DNA of 64,000 nucleotides from Pseudomonadota bacterium (GTDB taxonomy: Bacteria; Pseudomonadota; Gammaproteobacteria; Steroidobacterales; Steroidobacteraceae), in NCBI GenBank assembly GCA_016703895.1, contig JADJBE010000006.1:124001-188000 (forward strand), written 5' to 3'. The notes under the pieces were generated by a model. The model searched no databases and was not told where the DNA came from. It worked only from the letters and a program-made list of their open reading frames with translations. The translations under genes were made by a program, and so were the position numbers. Shown piece by piece: positions 16,818-24,319 of this stretch (within the stretch, counting starts at the first letter, position 1; each line of letters opens with the position of its first letter).

Positions 16818-17267
16818 ATGTCGCAACGTTGGTTGGCAAAGTCAGTTGTGGTTACCGTTATCGGCGCGCTGGCATCCGTGTGGATGGGTTTGTCGCTAGC
16901 TGCCACGCCGGATTCTACTGCGCCCGTTGCGGCGACAACGGCGACCGATTCGCCGCAGTACAAGCGCGGCAAACTGTTATATATTCAATGTCGCGCCTGC
17001 CATGCATTGCAGGCCGAGGAGCCGCACAAGGTGGGCCCCAACCTGCATGGCTTCGTGGGTCGCAAGGCCGGCACAGTGGAAGGTTTCATTTTCTCGGCAG
17101 CACTCAAACAATCAGACCTCACCTGGGACGAGCCGACCATCCTCAAGTGGCTCGAGAAGCCGAGTGCCCTGGTGCCCGGCAATACCATGGCCTTTGCGGG
17201 TATCGCCAACCCAAAAGACCGCGACTCAATCCTGGTCTATCTGCAGGCCGAAACCCAGCCCAAGTGA
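16818..17267 (+). CDS. class I cytochrome c
   Basis: 149 residues from ATG 16818; an upstream ATG at 16788 is in frame, but GGAG 5 bases before 16818 and the signal peptide beginning MSQRWLAKS decide the start. After the leader (cleavage near SLAATP), the heme motif is CRACH in LLYIQCRACHAL, and the axial Met lies in PGNTMAFAGI. KVGPNLHGFVGRKAG is the usual loop of soluble mitochondrial- or c2-like cytochromes. It would carry electrons in the periplasm, for example to the cbb3 oxidase encoded further on or from the exported molybdenum hydroxylase. It stands alone and converges with the DUF4112 gene. Confidence 0.9.
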   Translation: MSQRWLAKSVVVTVIGALASVWMGLSLAATPDSTAPVAATTATDSPQYKRGKLLYIQCRACHALQAEEPHKVGPNLHGFVGRKAGTVEGFIFSAALKQSDLTWDEPTILKWLEKPSALVPGNTMAFAGIANPKDRDSILVYLQAETQPK

Positions 17268-17282
17268 TCGCAATGACTGCGA

Positions 17283-17822
17283 CTAGGCACCGAAAAGCCA
17301 GCGTAGCGCGCTGACCGCCAGCCAGATTGTTAGGCCCTTGGCGGCCAGGCCGACGATAGCAATCGCCAGCAGCACCCCCACCTTGCGGGTCGTGGGCTGT
17401 CTGCCGGCGATGCTCGCGCCAGCGCCGCGCAACCCCTGCGGTGCGACGGTCTCGACGATCGTACGGTTATGCAGCCAGTCGTCCAACAGCCGTCGGTTGC
17501 GAATATGCGCCTTGAAGGTGGCGTCGAACAGATCCCCGACCAGGGGCACAGCGCCACCAAGCATATCGATCGCGATATTCCCCAGCATCTTGCGTTGCAC
17601 GGCGGGCGGTGCGCCGAGCCGTCGCGCTAACAACCAGCCCCAGGCAGCGAACGCTGCGCCGAGCACGTCACCGACACCGGGGAGCAACCCGAGCAGCGGA
17701 TCGATGCCAAAACGCCAGTTGGTCCCCGGTACTTGGAACGCGTTGTCCAGCAGATCGGCCAACGCTCGAAAGCGGCGGAGGTCAGCTTCGTCCTTGGTTG
17801 AGAGTGGTCTGTGGTCTGACAT
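17283..17822 (-). CDS. DUF4112 membrane protein
   Basis: 179 residues. The core LADLLDNAFQVPGTNWRFG, then IDPLLGLLPGVGDVLGAAFAAW, then AVPLVGDLFDATFKAHIRN is the DUF4112 signature of Pro/Gly-rich membrane helices. A further C-terminal helix (VGVLLAIAIVGLAAKGLTIWLAVSAL) ends the protein. The family has no known function. It is the last gene of a likely three-gene unit with the lipoprotein hydrolase (33 bases upstream) and the VOC gene. Confidence 0.85.
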   Translation of the reverse strand: MSDHRPLSTKDEADLRRFRALADLLDNAFQVPGTNWRFGIDPLLGLLPGVGDVLGAAFAAWGWLLARRLGAPPAVQRKMLGNIAIDMLGGAVPLVGDLFDATFKAHIRNRRLLDDWLHNRTIVETVAPQGLRGAGASIAGRQPTTRKVGVLLAIAIVGLAAKGLTIWLAVSALRWLFGA

Positions 17823-17855
17823 GACGTTCGGCGGCTCGTGCCGGGCGTGTTGCCT

Positions 17856-18776
17856 TCAGGATGACGCGGGGTTCACGATCGTTTGAATCTGCTCTTCCAG
17901 GACTTCGTCGAACCGCGCCGGCTCTTCCATCATCAGGAAGTGGCCGGTACCGGTGACGGTGACCGAGCGGAAGGTTGGCCAGACTTTGCTGATACGCGCG
18001 TCGTCCGTCAGCAGTCCCAAGTCGGAGTTGATAGCGATGATCGGTACCTTGATGCCCTTGGCGGGCTCGACGTAGTCCCAGTTCGTCATGGCTTTGCTGG
18101 ATGCGATCGCGACATCGGCTGGTGCGGAGGACATATCGCTGGCAATTTTATTGACTAGCTGCTGGTCGGCTGTCTTGGTGAAAAAAGTGTTGGTCACGAA
18201 GCCACGCGTGTAGCCAATGAAATCCTGTTCCATGCCGTCGACAAACGCGGCAACCTGCGCCGCGGGCGGCGGCGGTGCGCCAATGGATTTATAGGTGTCG
18301 ACACCAATGACGGCCACTGTACGATCCTGCAACAGTCGCGCCGCTTCGATGACGACCGGACCGCCCATCGAGTGGCCGATCAGAATGATCTGCTTGGATG
18401 GCAGCGATTGGACCGCAGCAGCGACGTCTGCACCATAGTGGGCCATGGACCAGTCGGTGCGATTACGCGCCGACGCACCATGGCCAGCCAGGTCCACCGT
18501 GACGACGGTGTAGCGTTGGCGAAAGGCTTCGATCTGTGCGTTCCAGTAACTCGAATCGCAGGACCAGCCGTGCACGAATACCAGCGTTGGCTCGCCTTGA
18601 CCATAGACACGGTATTGGATGTGCACGCCGTCCACCGAGGTGGCGATTTGGGGGGACCCGTCCGCTGCCGTGGCTGCCGGCGCGGCGTCGGCCGCTGGCG
18701 GTGATTCGGCGTCTCGTTGGCCGCATCCTGCTATCGCTAGCATTGCAACTCCCAGCAAAATTGTTCGCCTCACCAT
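17856..18776 (-). CDS. alpha/beta hydrolase lipoprotein
   Basis: 306 residues. A lipobox (LAIAGC, Cys18) anchors it to the membrane, and a short Ala-rich linker follows. The hydrolase fold shows the oxyanion HGW (69-71), nucleophile Ser136 in LIGHSMGGPVV, an Asp in AINSDLGLL, and His in TGTGHFLMMEEP. This is the epoxide hydrolase/haloperoxidase-like esterase group; the substrate is unknown. Its ATG overlaps the stop of the upstream VOC gene by seven bases, so the two are coupled. Confidence 0.85.
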   Translation of the reverse strand: MVRRTILLGVAMLAIAGCGQRDAESPPAADAAPAATAADGSPQIATSVDGVHIQYRVYGQGEPTLVFVHGWSCDSSYWNAQIEAFRQRYTVVTVDLAGHGASARNRTDWSMAHYGADVAAAVQSLPSKQIILIGHSMGGPVVIEAARLLQDRTVAVIGVDTYKSIGAPPPPAAQVAAFVDGMEQDFIGYTRGFVTNTFFTKTADQQLVNKIASDMSSAPADVAIASSKAMTNWDYVEPAKGIKVPIIAINSDLGLLTDDARISKVWPTFRSVTVTGTGHFLMMEEPARFDEVLEEQIQTIVNPASS

Positions 18777-19837
18777 GTCTGCGCCCCTTGTGCACTTTGA
18801 ACCAGTATCCAGTAGTAACCATCTGGCGCAACGAACGAGAGTGACGACGCGCCGAACTCGTCGGTGCCGACGTCACTGACGTCAGTGGCACCCGCAGCAG
18901 CGATTCGTTGGCGCATTGCCACGACGTCGCCACACCGCCATGTGTAGGCGCTATAGCCCAGACAGCCGGCGCGAGATTGCGCCAATTTGTTTGCAATGGT
19001 TGCGTTGCCAGGCAGGCGGATGCATTTCAGTTTCCCTGAGCGCCGATCATCGCGTGTATGCCCCGAACGCGGATCGTCAAAATCGACGATATGAAAGTTC
19101 TCGCCAGGCGGGAGTGCATAGACGGCTCGACCGCCGCGCGACTTGGCGTACTCGGTTGGCGCGTCCATCCAACGTTTGAGCCCCAATACCTGGTCGTAAA
19201 AATCGAACACCGAGTGGTCGTCAGTCGCGACCATCAGGCCGCAATGGGTGTGTTGGCTGGTTTGCAGCAGAGACCCTGTGGCAATACTGCCGTACAGTGC
19301 ACTGTCGTAACCAAAGCGCTGGAAAAACACCTGCCGGTAGAGTGGTTGTACAACTACCATCTCGCGTACGCCGACGATCGGGTCGAGGAAAGGCCGTGCA
19401 ACAGCACCGCCGGCCACTTCACCGATCACATCCAGCAGCGGGTCGATGATGCCGATGGGCTCGCCAGCATCGAGCGCGGCCTGGGCATGGTTGGCAATAC
19501 CGAGCACATTGTTAGTCAGTCGGGTTCCCCAGCGCGAACCGATACACCGCAGGTGGGACTCGACGCCGAGCCCGTCGTTGAGCGGCTGGTCCCAGTGCAT
19601 CAGCCGGATGAGTCCGTGGTCGCTGGTGCCGTGCAATAGGCGCACAGACTCGAGCGGAGAGTCGACTCCATACAGGCGTTTGGCTGCGGCTGCCGGTAGC
19701 GAACCGCGCGGTCCCGCCGAGCAGCCGAAGCTGGCAAAATACTCGACCGAGGTGTCGAGGTCGGGCACGCCGACGCAGACCTCGAACAAGCCGCTATGGC
19801 ACGCGGCGTGGGCGCTCTGATCGTTTGGTTTCGACAT
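18770..19837 (-). CDS. two-domain VOC (glyoxalase/dioxygenase fold) protein
   Basis: 355 residues. Two vicinal-oxygen-chelate modules are seen: one begins LFEVCVGVPDLDTSVEYFAS (17-36) and the second HCGLMVATDDHSVFDFYDQV (about 200-219). The C-terminus closes with SLSFVAPDGYYWILVQ. Metal ligands are not secure: the His of the second module is clear, the first is not. VOC proteins of this layout are often ring-cleavage dioxygenase-like or binding proteins. It leads an operon with the lipoprotein hydrolase and DUF4112, and diverges from the FAH operon at 19946, so both clusters may serve one pathway. Confidence 0.7.
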   Translation of the reverse strand: MSKPNDQSAHAACHSGLFEVCVGVPDLDTSVEYFASFGCSAGPRGSLPAAAAKRLYGVDSPLESVRLLHGTSDHGLIRLMHWDQPLNDGLGVESHLRCIGSRWGTRLTNNVLGIANHAQAALDAGEPIGIIDPLLDVIGEVAGGAVARPFLDPIVGVREMVVVQPLYRQVFFQRFGYDSALYGSIATGSLLQTSQHTHCGLMVATDDHSVFDFYDQVLGLKRWMDAPTEYAKSRGGRAVYALPPGENFHIVDFDDPRSGHTRDDRRSGKLKCIRLPGNATIANKLAQSRAGCLGYSAYTWRCGDVVAMRQRIAAAGATDVSDVGTDEFGASSLSFVAPDGYYWILVQSAQGAQTW

Positions 19838-19945
19838 AGTGAGCGGAATTCTCCCACAGATCGGCCGCGAATCGGCGCCGGGCAGCCGTCCGGGGGCAAT
19901 TCGTGCGACGATTGAGCTTCTTCAACGCGACGAGAGAGTTGCTGT

Positions 19946-20761
19946 ATGCGTATCTGCCAGTTAGCAGTCGGTTCCAAGGGGGTTGGCTTGCAGGACGGGG
20001 CAGTCGTCCGCGACGCCGGATCGTTGGCGATGTCATTGGCCGAGGCGCTCGAGCGCGGCGTGACGCAAGGTCTCGCGCGACGGGAGCTCGATGAACTGCC
20101 GATGATCCCGGCTTCGGCGCTGCGTTTTGGCTCGCTTGCCAGCGGCCGGATCTTTTGCGTTGGCAAGAATTATCGAGCGCATGCGGCTGAGATGGGTGGC
20201 GCACCGCCTGCTAACATCAATATCTTCACGCGTTTCCCCGACTCGGTCGTCGGCCACGGCGAGCCCCTGGCGCATCCGGGTGCGGCGCATCAGTACGACT
20301 ACGAAGGCGAGCTGGCGGTCGTTATTGGCAAGCCTGGCCGGCGTATCGCGACGGCCAATGCCATGGACCATGTCGCGGGCTACACGCTGTTCATGGATGG
20401 CAGCGTCCGTGACTACCAGAAGCATTCGTTTTTTGCCGGCAAGAATTTCACTGACTCCGGCGCCTGTGGTCCTTGGTTCGTGCCAGCGGCCGAGATCGCC
20501 GACCCGCACGCCTTGCAACTAACCACTACGGTGAACGGTGAGCTGCGGCAGAATGCCAGCACCGGGGATATGGTGTTTTCAATCGCCACGGTGATCGCGT
20601 ATCTGTCAGCAGTGCTGCTACTGCAGAGCGGGGACATAGTCGCGACCGGTACGCCAGAAGGTGTCGCGGCAGGCCGTACGCCGCCCTTGTGGCTAGCAGT
20701 CGGCGATCGGGTCGAGGTGACGATCAACCCGATTGGCACGCTGAGCAACTGCGTGTCGTGA
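19946..20761 (+). CDS. fumarylacetoacetate hydrolase family protein
   Basis: 271 residues, typical FAH family. It has IFCVGKNYRAHAAEMG, then FTRFPDSVVGHGEPL, the metal ligands in YDYEGELAVVIGK (two Glu) and TLFMDGSVRDYQ (Asp), then FFAGKNFTDSGACGPW. It would hydrolyse or decarboxylate a diketo acid, as in late steps of aromatic or homocatechol-like degradation. It is first in a tight four-gene operon; its stop TGA overlaps the GTG of the next gene. Confidence 0.88.
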   Translation: MRICQLAVGSKGVGLQDGAVVRDAGSLAMSLAEALERGVTQGLARRELDELPMIPASALRFGSLASGRIFCVGKNYRAHAAEMGGAPPANINIFTRFPDSVVGHGEPLAHPGAAHQYDYEGELAVVIGKPGRRIATANAMDHVAGYTLFMDGSVRDYQKHSFFAGKNFTDSGACGPWFVPAAEIADPHALQLTTTVNGELRQNASTGDMVFSIATVIAYLSAVLLLQSGDIVATGTPEGVAAGRTPPLWLAVGDRVEVTINPIGTLSNCVS

Positions 20762-21822
20762 GCCCGGTGTACCGCTTCCTGTTTCTGCCGGTCTCGGCGG
20801 CGCGAGGAACCGGCGAGTACGCGCGGGCATTGGAGATCGCCTCGGCAGCCCTTGCGCGGTGGCCTGACGCAGATATCCGCTTCATGGTGAGCCGCGAGGC
20901 GCCATACGCCCGGTCCGTACCATTCAAGACAATTCTGCTGGAGCGCTCGTCCACCTTGCAACCGCGTGAGGTCGCAGAGACTCTGCGCGAGTTTCGGCCG
21001 CAGATCGTTGTCTTCGACAATGCCGGGCGCACCACACAGTTGCGTGTCGCACGCGAGATTGATGCTCGAGTCTTGTATGTTAGCTCGCGGCCGCGCCAAC
21101 GCGGCAAGGCGTTTCGTTGGCGGTGGATGCGGTTGATCGATGAGCATTGGATTGCCTATCCGGCATTGCTGGCCGGTTCGTTGAGCCGCGCCGAGCGATT
21201 CAAACTCCTCGTGATGCGCCGCCCGACGGTGCGCTTCCTGGATGTACTCCTGCCGTCTGTGGGTGCAACTACGGCGGCGATTTTGGCTCGCTATGGCGTT
21301 GCCAGTGGTGAGTTTGTCCTGGTAGCACCCGGCGGCGGTGCCGCGCATCGCAGTTTGCCGCAAGCTCCTGCAGTCATTGCGGCGGCCGTGCGCGAGCTTG
21401 CGGCTAGAGTCCCCGCGGTGGTTTGGGTCGGGGAGGTGCCGTCAACGAGCCTGCCGGACAACGTCAAGCTGGCAGGCCGCGTACCCATGGCAGAACTCGT
21501 CGCGTTGGCCGGCTTTGCCAAAGTTGTGCTGACCAATGGCGCCGATACGTTGCTGCAGGTGATCGCGCTGGCGCGGCCTTGTGTCGCGATCGCGTTGTCA
21601 CCGGATCAGACAGCGCGACTGCAACGCCTAACAGATGCGGGCGTGCCCGTTGACGTTGCACTCGACAGCTCCGCCATTGTTGCAGCGGTTGAATCGCTTT
21701 ACTGCGATGCTGACGCGGCTGCCGCAAACGTGGCAAAGTTACGCACACTCTCGTTGAGGGACGGACTTGCCGAGGCGATCGATGCTATCGAGCGGCTGCT
21801 GAAAAAGGAAGCAATGCAATGA
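20758..21822 (+). CDS. GT-B fold glycosyltransferase-like protein
   Basis: 354 residues from GTG 20758 overlapping the FAH stop (GTGA). The N-terminal half (YRFLFLPVSAARGTGEYARAL, IRFMVSREAPYA) and the C-terminal half (FVLVAPGGGAAHRSLPQAP, VKLAGRVPMAELVALAGFAKVVLTNG, DTLLQVIALARPCVAIAL) form two Rossmann domains as in SpsG/PseG and family 28 glycosyltransferases. The nucleotide-sugar site is suggested by the APGGG turn and the TNGADTLLQ helix. It is unusual to find this inside a catabolic operon with FAH, an amidohydrolase and a CoA ligase, so it may conjugate or release a sugar from the substrate. Confidence 0.55.
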   Translation: MSPVYRFLFLPVSAARGTGEYARALEIASAALARWPDADIRFMVSREAPYARSVPFKTILLERSSTLQPREVAETLREFRPQIVVFDNAGRTTQLRVAREIDARVLYVSSRPRQRGKAFRWRWMRLIDEHWIAYPALLAGSLSRAERFKLLVMRRPTVRFLDVLLPSVGATTAAILARYGVASGEFVLVAPGGGAAHRSLPQAPAVIAAAVRELAARVPAVVWVGEVPSTSLPDNVKLAGRVPMAELVALAGFAKVVLTNGADTLLQVIALARPCVAIALSPDQTARLQRLTDAGVPVDVALDSSAIVAAVESLYCDADAAAANVAKLRTLSLRDGLAEAIDAIERLLKKEAMQ

Positions 21823-22724
21823 CTGGTGCGATCGATATTGTCTGCAATCTCTACGACCCGATGTCGGTGCGCCTGAAGCAAACTGGTATTGACAACGATT
21901 TCAAGCGCCAGATCCGCATGGATCGCAAGCTTTGGGGTGGGGTGCCGATCAGTCAGTACATGAAGATGATGGATCGAGCCGGTATCGAGCGTTCGTTGCT
22001 GATCGCGGTGCGCGCCGGTGATATGAACGTCAAGGGCTCGTTTGCGCTGCCCTACGAGCGGGTCTACAAGATCTGCCAGAAGTATCCCGATCGGTTTTCG
22101 GGTCTCGCCGGGGTCGATCCGTTCCGCGGCATGGGTGGTCTACGTGAGTTGCAGCACGCGGTCGAGGCCTACGGTTTCGTCGGTGCGCATCTGTATCCGC
22201 ATTGGTTCGGGCTGCCGCCGAACCACGCCAAGTATTATCCGTACTACACCAAGTGCGCGGAGCTCGAGATTCCGATCATGATGCAGGTGGGGCACAACCT
22301 GATCTATTCGGCTGCGCGTCGACTGCCCACCGTAGCCGATCCGATCCTGCTCGATCAGGTGGCCATTGATTTCCCCGAACTCACGTTGATCGGTATCCAT
22401 ATCGGTGTGCCGTGGACCGACAACATGATTTCGATGTGCTGGAAGCATTCGAACGTCTACACGGCCGGGGATGCCTACGCACCGCGTCACTGGCCCAAAC
22501 AGTACGTGCACTACGCCAACACCTATGGGCGGGAGAAGGTCATGTTCGGCACGGACTGGCCCGTGATCCATCCCGAACGGGCGATCAAAGAGGTGGATGA
22601 GCTCGGCATGGACCCGGTCGCCAAGCGCATGCTGTTGCGGGACAACGCACTGCGGGTGTTCAAGCTGCCCGGCCACCGCAAATTGAAGCGCGATGCGGGC
22701 ATGGCCGCGACGCGGCGCAGCTAG
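21819..22724 (+). CDS. amidohydrolase_2 family protein
   Basis: 301 residues, ATGA overlap with the gene before. The TIM-barrel metal-dependent fold of the ACMSD/gamma-resorcylate decarboxylase group is indicated by GVDPFRGMGGLRELQHAVE, FVGAHLYPHWFGLPPN, IGIHIGVPWTDNM, and the late FGTDWPVIHPERAI with the family's metal-site Asp. The usual HxH near the N-terminus reads CNLYD, so that metal site is weakened. Such enzymes decarboxylate or hydrolyse ring-derived acids. It works with the FAH, GT-like and ligase genes of the operon. Confidence 0.82.
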   Translation: MTGAIDIVCNLYDPMSVRLKQTGIDNDFKRQIRMDRKLWGGVPISQYMKMMDRAGIERSLLIAVRAGDMNVKGSFALPYERVYKICQKYPDRFSGLAGVDPFRGMGGLRELQHAVEAYGFVGAHLYPHWFGLPPNHAKYYPYYTKCAELEIPIMMQVGHNLIYSAARRLPTVADPILLDQVAIDFPELTLIGIHIGVPWTDNMISMCWKHSNVYTAGDAYAPRHWPKQYVHYANTYGREKVMFGTDWPVIHPERAIKEVDELGMDPVAKRMLLRDNALRVFKLPGHRKLKRDAGMAATRRS

Positions 22725-22735
22725 CCACAGACATC

Positions 22736-24319
22736 ATGGCCGATCCGACAGTCTCGCTATATCGTCCGCTGCTGCTCGCCGATGGCGTACACGCCTCAGC
22801 CGCACGGACGCCTGACAAGACCGCTCTGCGGTGTGGGGATGCCGAGCTGACTTACGGCCAGCTCGATCGGCGTGTGCGCCGCGTGACGAGTCGTGCGCTC
22901 GCGGCATTGTCGCTCGAGCCGGGCGATCGCGTCGCGATCCTGGCGCCTAACTGCCTGGAGTACCCCGAGATCATGTTGGGGCTGTCGGATGCAGGCGCAA
23001 TCGTTGCGACCCTCAACCCGCGTGCCAACGCCCGCGAGCTGCAGGACGCTTGTGATAACTGCGGCGCACGCGTGTTGTTCGCACATGCGAGCTTGAGCGC
23101 GGTGGTCGACGCCGCACAGTTTGCGACCGTCGAACACATCGTGTTGATCGGCGCCGATGGCGAGCGCGGTTACGATGCATGGCGCGAGCAGCCCCAGCCC
23201 TGGCAGCAAAAGAGCGGCGCCGTCGCCACCGGTATACCCGCCATCGCCGAGACGCAGCCCTTCACGCTGGTCTACAGCTCAGGCACGACCGGCAAGCCCA
23301 AGGGCATCTTGATTTCGCACCGCTCCCGCGTGCTGACGTTTCATGCGATGGCGATGGAGTACGGTTGTTATGGCCCGGATGACCGCTTCCTGTCGTTAGC
23401 GCCGATGGCGCATGGCGCGGGGCTGGCATTCACCATGGCGACGCTCTATTTCGGTGGCTATGTCGAATTGGTTGGCAAGTTCGAGCCCGCCGCAGTGGTC
23501 GAGAAGCTCGCGCGCGAACCCTTTACCGGCATTTTCATGGTACCGACGCATTTCCAGGCGATCTTTGCGTTGCCGGTGGACTTCCTAACGCGCCATCGAC
23601 GGAGTGCAACAACGCTGCGCGCGATCATCTCCAATGCCGCCGCCTTACCGGAGGCACTGAAAGAGAAGATCGTTGACTTCTGGGGCGAGGGATTGCTGCA
23701 CGAGACCTATGGGTCGACCGAAGCGGGGATCGTCACCAATATCCGACCGGCCGATCAGCTGCGCAAAATCCAGTCAGTGGGTCGACCGTTCGCCGCCACG
23801 CTGGTGCGGTTGCTTGACGACGACGGCAACGACGTGCCAGTCGGCGAAATCGGCGAGCTTTACTCGCGTTCCTCGTTCCTGTTTGACGGCTATTGGAACA
23901 ACCCGCAAGACACTGCAGCGTGCGTGCGCGACGGTTGGGTCACGGCCGGCGATCTGGCGCGCTGTGATGCAGATGGGTATTACTACATCGTCGATCGCAA
24001 GAAAGACATGGTGATCTCAGGCGGCATCAACATCTTTCCGCGCGAGATCGAGGAAGTGCTGCATCGGCATCCCGCGGTGCAGGAAGCAGCGGTGATCGGC
24101 GTGCCCGATGAGCACTGGGGCGAGCGTCTGCGCGCCTTTGTCGTGCTGGCCCCCGGCCATTCGAGCGGCGCTGTTGCGATTAGCGAGGCGGATCTGATCG
24201 AGTACTGCAAGCAGTCGCTGTCAGGTTACAAGGTGCCACGCGAGCTGCGGCTCATCGCGGCGCTGCCGCGCAACGTCGGCGGCAAAGTTCTCAAGAAAGA
24301 GCTGCGCGCGTTGGTTTGA
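22736..24319 (+). CDS. AMP-forming acyl-CoA synthetase
   Basis: 527 residues of the ANL superfamily. The P-loop is LVYSSGTTGKPKGILISH (about 179-196), followed by YGSTEAG, GDLARCDADGYYYIVDRKKD with the hinge, and the catalytic Lys in NVGGKVLKKELR near the end. It activates a carboxylate (fatty or aromatic acid) to acyl-CoA through the acyl-AMP. It is the last gene of the FAH operon, 11 bases after the amidohydrolase. Its last 29 bases overlap the 3' end of the convergent subtilase gene. Confidence 0.9.
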   Translation: MADPTVSLYRPLLLADGVHASAARTPDKTALRCGDAELTYGQLDRRVRRVTSRALAALSLEPGDRVAILAPNCLEYPEIMLGLSDAGAIVATLNPRANARELQDACDNCGARVLFAHASLSAVVDAAQFATVEHIVLIGADGERGYDAWREQPQPWQQKSGAVATGIPAIAETQPFTLVYSSGTTGKPKGILISHRSRVLTFHAMAMEYGCYGPDDRFLSLAPMAHGAGLAFTMATLYFGGYVELVGKFEPAAVVEKLAREPFTGIFMVPTHFQAIFALPVDFLTRHRRSATTLRAIISNAAALPEALKEKIVDFWGEGLLHETYGSTEAGIVTNIRPADQLRKIQSVGRPFAATLVRLLDDDGNDVPVGEIGELYSRSSFLFDGYWNNPQDTAACVRDGWVTAGDLARCDADGYYYIVDRKKDMVISGGINIFPREIEEVLHRHPAVQEAAVIGVPDEHWGERLRAFVVLAPGHSSGAVAISEADLIEYCKQSLSGYKVPRELRLIAALPRNVGGKVLKKELRALV

